The notes beneath the pieces are model-generated. The model searched no databases. It was not told where the DNA came from and was given only the letters and a program-made list of their open reading frames with translations. Below, one piece after another: positions 49,001-61,000 of a DNA stretch of 64,000 bases (within the stretch, counting starts at the first letter, position 1; each line of letters starts with the position of its first letter). The DNA is from Pristionchus mayeri. Its lineage: Eukaryota > Nematoda > Chromadorea > Rhabditida > Neodiplogasteridae. The translations under genes were made by a program, and so were the position numbers. The stretch spans positions 2,666,001 through 2,730,000 of the forward strand of contig BTRK01000003.1 in assembly GCA_036245805.1 (NCBI GenBank), in the 5' to 3' direction.

Positions 49001-52000
49001 ATGGTTAGAGATGGCTTCGCAACAATTAATTATTCTCTGTGCTTTCGTATAGTATATATATAATACACTCATTCGATCTTTTTTACGAAATGGCTAATCA
49101 ACGTTCTCATTTTTAAGCATTTTGAAAGGCTGAAAATTAGAGTTGATCTAGTTCCAATCTTGGCTTCAGCATTTTCTGACCCTATTGAACTTAACTTATT
49201 AATTGTAAGTTATAATTCTTGCAGTCGACGCGGAACTGCGTTCAATTCTACTATATGACGAAGCTAGACAACCCCTCCTTCAAGATATGCCACAGGGCGA
49301 GTTTTATGCGGTTATGTTATTGTTTTATCGATAAAAATAATAACAAAATAATTACTTTGGGGGGGGGGGGGTCGGTAACCCGGCTCGGCCGATTCGAATA
49401 ACGTTTAATATATTCCGCCGGTGTGAGCCACAAATCCCCCTCGTATCAGACTCTCAGGTCATTCGGAAAATTGTTTGTTCATACATCTACCATCTTTTTA
49501 GGATTATTCGATCGCTCTTGTCATTTTTCTTCGAATGAGTTATTTTCCGGAATCTGTGAAATTAGTGTAACGGCAGTTATGCGAATTCGTGCAGCCCATG
49601 TGCTGAAATGTCGTTGCCAAAATGCCACACCTACCCCCCCCCCCCCCCCCCCCCATCACCACTTTTGGGCTTTGCACACTCAATAGCTGTGCTAAAACTA
49701 GGCAGAACTTGAGACATTCTAGCAGTACCAGAACAAGAAACGACGGAAGGCCACAGCGAAGCCGTACAAACCACCTGCCATGCCCAAGTGAGAATTTAAT
49801 TTCATGTTTTATAATGCTCGCTGACTTTCGAAGGCCTCCGCTCTGGTAACACTATCTCACTAATACAGTTAAAGGGCGTACGAATAAACTAGAGAATCTG
49901 AACATTTCCTTTCTGGTCTCGGAATATCAGTGAGATACTTAAAATGCTTCGTCAGCGCGTGCGACGTCGCGTCGATTCATGCGTCCGTGCAGGAAGCAAA
50001 CGATCGCCTGCCTCCAGCTCCTGTCGGCAAGCAGCCTGGTGAATAATATAATATATTACATCATCGCATTGTAAGCGCCGTTTATTTAGATATCAGGGGG
50101 GAAGAGTAGGTTGCGCTGTTACTCGCAGCCTGCTCATGACAGTATTCAAGAATAGGAAGATGGTGCTTCTGGATTTCTGATATTGCTCCTTTTTCTGTAA
50201 GAGGTAGATGGAAGAGGTTGGTCGCGTAGGTGAGAGTTCAATGAAATCAGTTGGAGTAGATGCACTCTAATCGTCATCGCTGCAGACCTCAAGTGCTCCT
50301 CGTGCGCGGTTGTGATGGAGCCGAGCACGGCATCAACTACGAGGATAACCCGCGCCAATCTGGAGGTACGTACTCGAAATGCAATATATTCATTTTTGAA
50401 CCATTCGATGGCTATTCGGTAGAGAACAGTTGAAATATTTCTCTTATTTTCTTCGCAGGCGCTGGGTGTCGACGCGGAGAACTCGCGCATATGTGAGAAG
50501 TGCCGCGTGCTCGCCGCGAACAGCCGTGGAGGGTACGGTATATACATGCTATTTCTTTGTGAAATAAGGTGGAGCAATATGAAAATAGCACATATGTTAA
50601 GTACGAGTAGAATGTCGAGTGAATAACTGGCTTGAATTTTTTTGTGAAAAACCTTGCCGCTCTTGGAAAGAAGTGTGTCTGTGGTTGAAGTTCGAGCCAT
50701 TCCGCGCTTCTCCAGCGACTCAATGCCTAGTTTCTTGTTTTGATCGAAAGCATAGGGCATGTTTCCCCAATTGTGATTAAAATAGCGCATAAATAGACGT
50801 CTTGTGAAGTAATTCTGTATTTTTTCAAGATCTTTTTTATCCTTATTTTGGTATGGGTTGAAAACGGATGCGGCGCCCTCTAAAATCGGCATGAGGATAT
50901 TTTGATTAGTACCTCTATATTTTTAGTTCGTAAAGCTCTAAGGATATTGTGGCATTAACGGGTACTGTAGCAGTGAATTGATCGGAAAGGGAGATTCAGA
51001 GATGAAAAGGGTATCGATAAACACGTTTGCCAAGCTTAGAGGAATGTCTGGTTAACTTCTCAAAATTGGGCAAAAGTTGCAAAAGGATTTGCACCGGGTG
51101 GGATTCGAACCACAGCCGGCGAATCATATCTCATAAATGCAAGCGCCATGTCTCATAAATGCAAGCGCCTAACGATGTTCCAGCACATGTATTTAATCTC
51201 TGGGGAGATGTTTTCTGGATAACAAAACCTAGATATTTTTACTTTTTTCTCCTTTTGTTCCTGAGTGTTGGTTCCTATAGTATATGTTCGCTTTATATTC
51301 GGACTAAGTAGGTGCAATGCGTTACACTTATGCGCAGCAAGAGGGGGTTGCGACTACGATAGTGTCAATTGCAGTTTGTAGTGGGGCAGATGAATTTTCC
51401 TGCCTAAAGGACCGAAATATATTTATGTCGTAGGCATACATTCTTGCAACGACAGTAGTTTTGAACTAGGGCAGGGATTCCGGACAATGAAGTATAAATG
51501 AGGAAGAGAAAAGGGCCTAGGACTGATCCTTGTGGGACGCTGTTAGTTACAGACATTGAGGGTATCATTTACCCTTAGTTTGAATGATTTATCTTTATGG
51601 GATTTGAAAAAAGTGAAGACTTCTTGAAAGGGGATACTATGGAATGCCTCCAGTGGGAAGACACCGTTCCAGATTGGTAGGAGTTCCTAAAAATGATTTC
51701 AAGGGCTTCGAAAATGGGCACGGCAATTCTTTTTAAAGATGTGAGGTCAATGTTCTCGGGGTTTTATATTAGGAGCGTTTTCATTTTTCAACAAGGGCGC
51801 AAATTTTGTGTCTAAGGAATTTGGGTTCTTCGTAAGTATTCAGTTGAACGAGGGCTCATGTATTTGACAATTTTCCATCGTCAACGGTGATTACGCTTAC
51901 AAAAGTTTCGGCGAATAGGTTCGTTTTACCTTAATGTAAATCATCCATAACCAGAGTACCGTCGGCTCATTTTAGTCGTTCTACTCCTTGATTTATTAGC

Positions 52001-55000
52001 ACAGTGTTTCATATAACGGAAGAACTTGTGCTCATCATCGTTCTCGATCATTTTTTTCAATGTTTTTTGTATGGTTGATGTCGATCGAGAAATGATTTCC
52101 TAGATTAGGGATAAACTGTAGGAACGTTTTGTAGGATTGGGGGAAACAATTATAATTGGTTTGTTACTAGTACAGTAATTATGTTGACTGCAGGCGGTGC
52201 CCGATCAAGGGCTGCACTGGCTCGAAGCGGAAGGTCAAGTCGAGCAAGGTGAAGATGGCAATATTCGAATGCTACTGTAGTTTCATCGAGAAGACACTAG
52301 ACTGCATATGTTTTTTTCTGCCCCGACATAGCGGTAGCATGTTGTTTTGTCCTTGAGAGAGGGGCTGTAGTTGATCGATCGATTGCAGCCGTTTCCGCCG
52401 GAGTACACCCGGCTGGAGGAAAACGAGAAGAAGTTTATCCTCGAGCAAATCGAGATTCACATCGACACGGTCAAGGTGAGCATGATCGTACATAATGACA
52501 GAGGTCAAAATTGTTTTGTTTCTGATCACAATTAATACGGAATTGCGAAATTATTTCCTGTATAGAACTAATGTGATGCGTGCATTTAAAGTTTAGTGTA
52601 ATTTGAAGAACTTTCGAATCTCCTATTCGACTATGAAAACCCATGTAAAACATTATACAATGATTGAATTTAATTTTGAAAGCGAATCTTTTGCAGATTT
52701 GTCACCTGTGCGCTAAGCGAATCGTGAAGGAGGTGCAGAAGCTGAAGCAGTCGACTGACTACGACGAGGCCTTCGCCGCCTTCTGTGCAACCAGTGGGAT
52801 CAAATCGGTTGTGGGTGCGGGAGTGGCTGCTGCAGGCGCTGCATGTGAGAGATATTGACTACAATTATCGCGCTAATAAATATAGGAAAATACATATTTA
52901 TTGCTATATCCGAGGAGCTGAGTTGCGTTGTTCATCATGAAGGCATTTTTTTGCTTAGGCGAGCATTGTGCTCACTAGATCTGTATTTACCTGAAAATAA
53001 TGTTCAAACTACAGTGGTCAACTGCGAGGAGGGTTTGTCGCAGCAGGATGAGTCTGCTGTAGCCGCAGCAGCTATGCCCACCGGCCGCAAGGGCTCGGGG
53101 CGCCGCTCGGAGGACAGAGAAGATAAGTGAGTTTTTGAAAAAAATATTAAGTAGATGTATTAAGGTGGTCATAAAGTTTTGCTCGATTTCGGACCCCATC
53201 TTTGAGTTCGCATAGTTTGTTTTGCTTAAATAGCAACTTGTTGTCCTGATGTCGTTATATAGGGGCATGTTCGACCTTTAGCATAATATCGTTGAACTAT
53301 TGCAAGTATCTCTACTATGCGTTAAATCAAGGTCTGCGTAACTTTGAATTTTTAGAAAAATAACGATTTTATTTAAAGTTGCTGTACTTCGCAGAGAAAA
53401 TTTTAGATGGAGGCTCACAACGTTTATTAAAAAGCACCAGGAGTGCATTACCTAGTTTCAAAAAGAGAGAGCTGCTGAATTCGTCATAGGCTTTGTACAG
53501 GTCAATGAATCACGGACACTTAGAAAAATCAGAGTTCTCTCGAACAAATCACCTGTTTCGTGGATTGACGGGGTTGACACCTACCTATGGGCGCTGTAAT
53601 CACTACTTGCATGGTTCTCTATTATATTAATATTTAAGAGCCCACTTGGCTTTCTCATCTAAAAAAGTGATATTTGTACCTCAATTATTTTTCGATTGAA
53701 ATGCCGAAAAACCTAATATTTAGGGTCTTCAGGCACGAATTGACATAGAAAACGTTGCGACCTCCATCTTATTCCTAATTAGTGAGGGATAGGATAAGGG
53801 TTGTTCATTAATTTGAGCACAAAATTACCGCTCCTAAAACCACAGGTCTAGCACAAAAACGCCAAAAGTGTGTATTTCGATGTTCAAAAAATAGACGCTT
53901 AAACTCCGAAGAACCCTGTTCATGAATGGAGAGACACATTCTCTCCCAAAGATAATTGTGACTAGCATTGGACAGGTAGTTCACATTTCTGAATGATAGA
54001 AATATCAAAGGCCGTCGATAAAGATATAATAATCCCAAACCGTTTCGTTACAAGCGACGTTAAACCCCAAACTCTTACGCGCTTATCTCTAATAGGCCGA
54101 TTGAGGCTGATCAGTGTCAACATTACCAGTGCGACATATGTTCATCATGCTTTACAACTGTGGCAAAGATTGGATCATATCTCTGTTCTAAATTAAATTT
54201 TGATCCTTCAAAAAGTCTGGGTGTTAGTCGCTCCCATGAAGTTTGGTACACCGCCGTATTATTTACCTTGGTCGAACAGATGTATGATAGTGTGCGTTAA
54301 AGAGAGTATAAAAGCCCCAATCTACCACTAAAATATCTAATTTGATTGGGCAACAACGAACGATGGTAGATGTCAGGATGCATTTTAGTCAAAATCGAGC
54401 AAAACTTTATGACCAAACTGATGCATGTAGTGGAACCGGTAAATTCCTAACAGCCGGCTGGTTGGACCAATAACTAATGTTTTTTTTAAAATCATCACCA
54501 AGGTAATTAGACCACTATAATAAGGACTAGATCCAAGACATAATTTCCAAAATGTTCCCTATGTGTCACTTTATCATCCACTGACTCGTGATACCCGTGA
54601 TAAACATCAGGTTGGTGCAAAATATTTTACCTTTTTTACAGAATTTTATATTTTTTGCTTCCCTTGACCTCCAAAGTTGATCAATTCTCATACGGTATTT
54701 GCAATAAAAGGGTGCAATACTCTTTATAACACACTGTACCAGAGCACTCGATATTTAGCGGCGTCGATACAGTGGCTCGCTAAATTATGCAAAATTGATT
54801 ATCATGCATATTTTTTAAAAGCTTAGGTGGAGAGACGAGATAGTGGTTAAAAGTACATACTAGTGTAAAGCGTGATAACTGGGCATGCTCGTGGAAGCAA
54901 ATCAGTATTTGTGCACCGTCATGTCAAGTTCAGATGAGCGCCTTATCAGGTTCATTTCTCGGGAGTCATTTCTGCAGAAATACATTTCATGACCCCGAAT

Positions 55001-58000
55001 GGTCAGTCATTGACTCAGTATGTCATAATGTATAGTGAAGTGCTCGCCAGTCTTAATATTACCGTAAAACCTGAAAAGACTACATCTAGCTATTCGTAAA
55101 TAGCACCATAATACATCAATATGACGTAATTTGGACAACGAAATCAGCACTTTTCCCAATCCTGAGCTTCGAAAGCTCCTTGAAGGTCTGATGTTTTGTA
55201 ATATTCTGGAAGAGCAATACCATTTTGGTAATACCATTTTTTTAGCTCGTTTTCAAATGGTAGGGTCCAGAATTCAAGTTAGGCAAATATGGCTAGAAAA
55301 AAATGTTAAAAATAAAATAGGGGGAAACTTTTGCACCAACCTAATATTATATACGGCATTTAGTAAATTTGAATTAATTAAATTAATTCTGCAAAGGGCA
55401 TGGACGGACGACGAGATCGCGCGGCTGGTTGACCTCAACAACAAATACGGCAACGACTGGCGCGCTATCGCATCCAGAATGAGGGTAAGCGTCACAGATA
55501 GCCAAACGCATTGTCAAACTAATCGGGACCTTCCTAATTCCAAGCCAGGCCATGCCCATTAAACTCCACTCTCCGAGTAAAGGCGGGGGCTGTCGATACA
55601 GATGATTTCAGTTTAGCTATAGATCTCCGATTTGTTGTACAATTTAGCTATAGATCTCCGATTTGTTGTGTAATAAAATAAATTTTAAAAAGAAACATTT
55701 GGATGCATCATATAGCTTAAAATATTATCCAATTTTGTTTTTTCTTCTAAACATTCAAAAATCGATTTTTAATGAACATTTTGAATAGATACCGTTTTTT
55801 TTCTTTTCTCACATCATTGGAAAACACTCATACATATATATCACGCCTCTCACGAGAGAATCGAGCTAGAATCGCTATTCTAGGGATTGGAGGGAAAATC
55901 GGCAAATGGGTTCTTACTGGTTTGGGTTCTTACAAATTGGTGGTGCGGCGCGGTCGAGGTATATGAAAAGACATCCTTATTTCGTACACGCTCCTTTTCT
56001 GCAATCCACACTGCCCTTGCTACCTGAAATATTCGATTTGCAAAAATGACTAAATTTAAATATTTTTTTAAGTGCGGCCATCGTGATGCATGTCAGATAT
56101 TCGAAAAATGCTGTTGGTTTGATTGGAAATCTTGCCATATAAGCTGCGATGTGTGTTGCGTTTACTGATTCCAGCAGCACTAGAAAAGTAACCCCCTCCG
56201 CTGGTTATATCACGCCTCTCATGAGAGAATCGAGCTAGAATCGCTATTCTAGGGAATGGGAGGAAAATCGTCAAATGGGTTCTTACTGGTTTTGATCATC
56301 CCAAGGTATTCTTGAATGACTCCCAAATGACTCCCACTCAATTTGCATACTTCATTTTGGAGCTCCCTACACCGGGTCGGCTGCAGGCTGCTCCCACTTT
56401 GACCGCGATTTTAGTGATTCTAGTGATAGGTAGACGAAATTACTCCTCTGAGTGACCCCCACTCATTTTTCGTGCTCTATCGATCCATGCAAACCATTTT
56501 CCATAAAAATCAATTTCAACGGTGCTACATTCAATGCCCATTTTCTCCAAAATGTATTTAAAGGCGCAAATCAAATTTTCACAGTAAGTGCAGCTCAGCA
56601 AGAGCTTTCGAATAAGTGGTTTATGGAAAACATACGATTTCTCAAACACCATCTTTGTCAAACTTATATTTTCCAATTTGAACTTTATTTTCAACAGAAC
56701 AATTCCCTCTCACACCGCTCTTTTCACGCGTAACGGACAACTCAGAAAAACGACTACTCAGAAACGCCTTAACCTTAGTCCTTATTCTGCTTAGTCTGCT
56801 TAGGCTTAGGTTTCTTAGGTTTCTAAGGCTTAGATTTATGCTAAGGCTCAGGCTTTGGTTGATTAAGCTCAGGTTTTGGCCTTTTAAGGCTTAATCTTAG
56901 GCTTTTCTGAGTAGTCGTTTTTCTGAGTAGTCCTGTATGCCTTTTCACAGAGCGAGATAAAAAATGATTGATCTCTCTCATTTTTCCTGTTGAAAATAAA
57001 GTTCAAATGATAAGGAAAAGATAAGTTTGGCAAAGATCGTGTTTAAGAAATCGTATTTTTTCATAAACCACTTATTCGATAGCTCTTGATGAGCTGCACT
57101 CACTGTGAACATTTGATTTGCGGCTTTACCTATATTTTGGAGAAAATTGGCATTGAATGTAGCACCGTTGAAATTGATTTTTAAGGAAAATGGTTTGCAT
57201 AGATCGATAGAGCGCGAAAAATGAGTGGGGTCACTCAGAGGAGTAATTTCGTCTATCTATCACTAGAATCAATAAAATCGCGGTTAATGTGGGAGCAGCC
57301 TGCTGTCGACCCGGTGTAGGGAGCTTCAAAATGGACTATGCAATTTGGGACTTTGGGGGTCAGTCAGGCATGCCTTGGGATGATCAAAACCGGTAAGAAC
57401 ACATTTGCCCAATTTCCCTTCAATACCCGGGTTAGCTCGATTCTCTCGTGACAGGCGTGATATTTGGTATTTTTGGCTTTTTTACCTACGTATATTTGGT
57501 ATGTAAATCGGGCGTCTCAAGTTCGTGCAACCTATCAGAACCCATGTGATAAATCTTTGTTAGATTGTTCGATTTGTGTCGTATATTTTCCGAATAATTA
57601 TTATCTTTAACATATATTGAAAAATACGTAGGTATAAGCACAATATCGGCCCGTAGAATGAATAAATTAAAACGTGGTCTCGTTCTGGGGAAACGTGTAG
57701 CTGCTGAGACGTAGTCTCAAAATCCGATTTTCGCGTTATGATTCGCGGGCAGATTTATTTTACAATACAATACGATACAATATTTATCTGCTGTCGCTTT
57801 CTGGGCGCTGATCATGATGTGGGGTCAGAAAAGGTCGTTATGTCTACTCCTCCCGTCACTACGTTCCTTCCGTATCCAACATAATGTGATTTTCAGAGAC
57901 ATCACAAAGGCGTGGATGCTTTATCTTATCGTACCAATTCCAGCAACCCAAACGACCATCGACCCAGGGGGTATGGGACTAAAAACGAAAGAGGGGGGAA

Positions 58001-61000
58001 AAGAAAGGGGAAAGGGAGGAAAGAGAGGCCTGGGGCGACCGGACCGGACCGCTCCGTCGGCGCCAACGGAGATGCGGGCGCTCCTCCTTCCCCCGACGAT
58101 GGCCGACACATCGCGAACCCTAAACAGGGAGACTCAGAGGGGCACAGAAAAACCCTGGTCTTAGCTGCGGCAGTGGGAGGAGGAGCCGCCCGAGACGAAG
58201 AAGAACCTGAAAATAGAGAGCAGAGGGAGGGGGGAGGGGAGCAGCTTGCAGCCGGGGACAGACATAGTCCTTCGTATGATTTAGTTACCGGGTCTAGCTT
58301 CAACCTTATTATTGGTAGAGAAATACTTGTTACGAGTAGATAATGCGCAAGGTACCCCTTTCTATCCACTTAGTAAAATGTTGAATACTCGTTTCTACCC
58401 ATTTCGGGACCTGGCAAATCCACGTAATGTCCCAGGCCCGGGGATGTGTGGGGAGGAAGGGGGCTGAAACCCCTTTGTCCAAGACCACAACAAGCCCAGG
58501 GCTACTCCAGAACTTGCCGCTCCGAAGGAAGGAACTGCGACCTAGGGCTTGAGGATCGAAAAAGGAAAGTGACTCTAGGCCAGGCGCCCCGAGGGGGGCT
58601 GAGAGCCTAACCGTAATCGAGGCTATCCTTGTAATAGGCCTTGAGAAAAGCGACAGAACCTCATCAAAGAAGCCGGGGGACCGATCTACATCGGAGAAAC
58701 AGAGGACGCCCTGGCGGAAGGGAGAAAAAGGAATGAAAACCAAGGGAGGGGAGGGAGGGGGGAGGAAAAACAAGAAGAGGATCCCTTCGGATCCTTGCCT
58801 CTGACGAAAGAGCTGAAGCAGCGAGAACCCCGTCCCCGAGGTATCTAACACCCCTGGAAACTGCAACACCTGGTCGCGAGTAGACTGAGCGGAACGACCC
58901 GAAACACTCCTGCCGAGCAAGCTTAAGAAAATCTCAGGGAGGGAGGGAATAAGGATCATATCCCGATAAAGCAAGCTAGAATGAGGTTGATTGGACGAGC
59001 CCGGCTAGTGCCAGGCTGAAATGAGTATCGCAAGTCGATGCTCAGGAAAGGCGGGAAATTTGAATTTACCGCACCACGCCTTTTGTCTTCTCCGAAAATT
59101 AACATTCTTCTCATTTCAAGATGGTCTTTTGCGGTGTGCTTGCGAGAGGATGTTGGATTGCATTGTATAGATAGAATCTCACTATAGGTCGTAAACGAAG
59201 CCTTGCGTGTTCTAGAATCTTCTCTGCTCGAATCCTCCAGACTCGATGATCAGTTTTTCAACGAGATGATCGAGCCTAGATTGTGAAGAACCAAACATCT
59301 ATGTAGGTCATACCCATCACACGGTGACCACTCCGGCTTGGATGGGGATTCCTTTCTTGATGAGTAGGAAGCGAGGGCTATTAGGGGAAACCACTCCAAA
59401 ACAGAGAGAAATGAGAGAGAGACCGCTCGCGACGACTAACAAGGAGTTGAAGTGGTATATTTTAGCCTGCCTATTTTAGCCCAAAAGATAAATATTGACA
59501 CATCGTTCGATAGAGGGCGTCGAGAATAATCAGAATCATCAAAAGGCGGCATGGTTTCTCAAAAATTAAATTCTTACAAATTTCAAACTACTTTCCTAGT
59601 ATGAATTTTCGATCTATGATCTTTAATAGTTTGATAATTGTCGCGATTTCAGGGAAGGAATGAGGAGGAATGTCGCATGCATTTCGTTCGCTCCACCAAG
59701 GAGAGCCCGCCGCCTGGGTAAGCAAAGAGAAGAGAGGAATGTATAGGTGTTACGGCAGATCAGGCACTAGGTCGGATGAGAACTATTGTGTTATGCCGCC
59801 CTTGATATGTCAAAGGAGTCATTGCGAAATAGTCAACATCCTACCTAGCTCCGGAAGGTCGCAATACTCATTCAGATTCATTTCGTAGTGATCTACGGTG
59901 CTGATCATTTCCTCCTATGGTAGATCCTAAGGGATGTGGTTCGAATTACAACATGTGCACACATTTTTGCCTACCTTCGAGGAAAGTAGCCTTAACACGA
60001 TGGATATGACGAGTTAATAACGGGAGAATAGGATATATGGGGGATCAACTCACAAGGAATGGTCGCCAAGTGTCCATTGGCTTTCGGATAATGAAGTATA
60101 CCATTCGAAAGTGCTTTGATTGAGCAACCTATTCTGCTCTTTTGCCGAAGCCCCCTGGGCAGTCAAAAAAGCGATAACACCTTTTCAATCATATGTGGGC
60201 AGGGGTTGCTACTTTGATTCGAAAACCGGGGGCTCGGAGGGAGAAAAATGGGGGGGGGGGGGGGTAGTTGAGGCATGAAAAAATGGGAACTTAAAATTAT
60301 GGAAAAAATGCGTATAACAAATTATTTTCAGCGTCGATGCGCGGATTTAGTAGTTGAGAATGTGCTCGAAAGTGAGAGAGTGGCTCTCAGATCGGCGCCA
60401 CAGTGCGTTTCGCAAACACCCCAAATTGTGATAAATTTAATTGTGGTACTTCCTTGCTAGAAGATCATTTTTCGAACAAAAATGAAAACGAGACCTTACT
60501 AAAGATGGGAGCTTCATATAACTACCAGGATTTGAGCATTCATGCTTCAGAGGCATAGGTCAAATACTTCGCGATTTTACACATTATGATATCGGCAAAA
60601 GTTGGAAAACCACGTCGGTAAAAATTTATCCGTTACTCCGCGAGCGGAGCGAGCTAATTATTTCTCGAAAATACACCAAAAAGAACGTCGGCAAACAGGA
60701 ATTTGCATGTCGTCAAAAATGGTGGGGCGAAACCTATTTGACCTATGTTCAGAGGAAACAGAATACTGAGAAATGTGTCGTTTTCGATGGATAAATTTTC
60801 ACAATTTTAACTTTGTCCTGTTCTCGCCTCCCTGATTGGGCAATGCTGATAGGGTGCGCATATGAAAGAGTATACAAGGCCTCATTAGTAATTAATATAC
60901 GGAAGGTCATCGGCCAAACTAAAAGGAAGATGGAAGGTAAAATATCAAAAAAACCGCAAGACTTTTGCATCAACCTTATAGCAAGCATAGAAAGATCGTA

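Noticed and set aside
49989..50038. Shorter gei-8 exon using the GTGCAG acceptor at 49991
   Set aside because: It breaks phase with exon 49723-49787 in the basic KKRRK frame; the acceptor at 49955 keeps all joins in phase and leads into the CxxC exon correctly.
50146..50892. 248-codon minus frame as a single gene
   Set aside because: Its first part is LINE RT C-terminus and the rest is antisense to two gei-8 exons.
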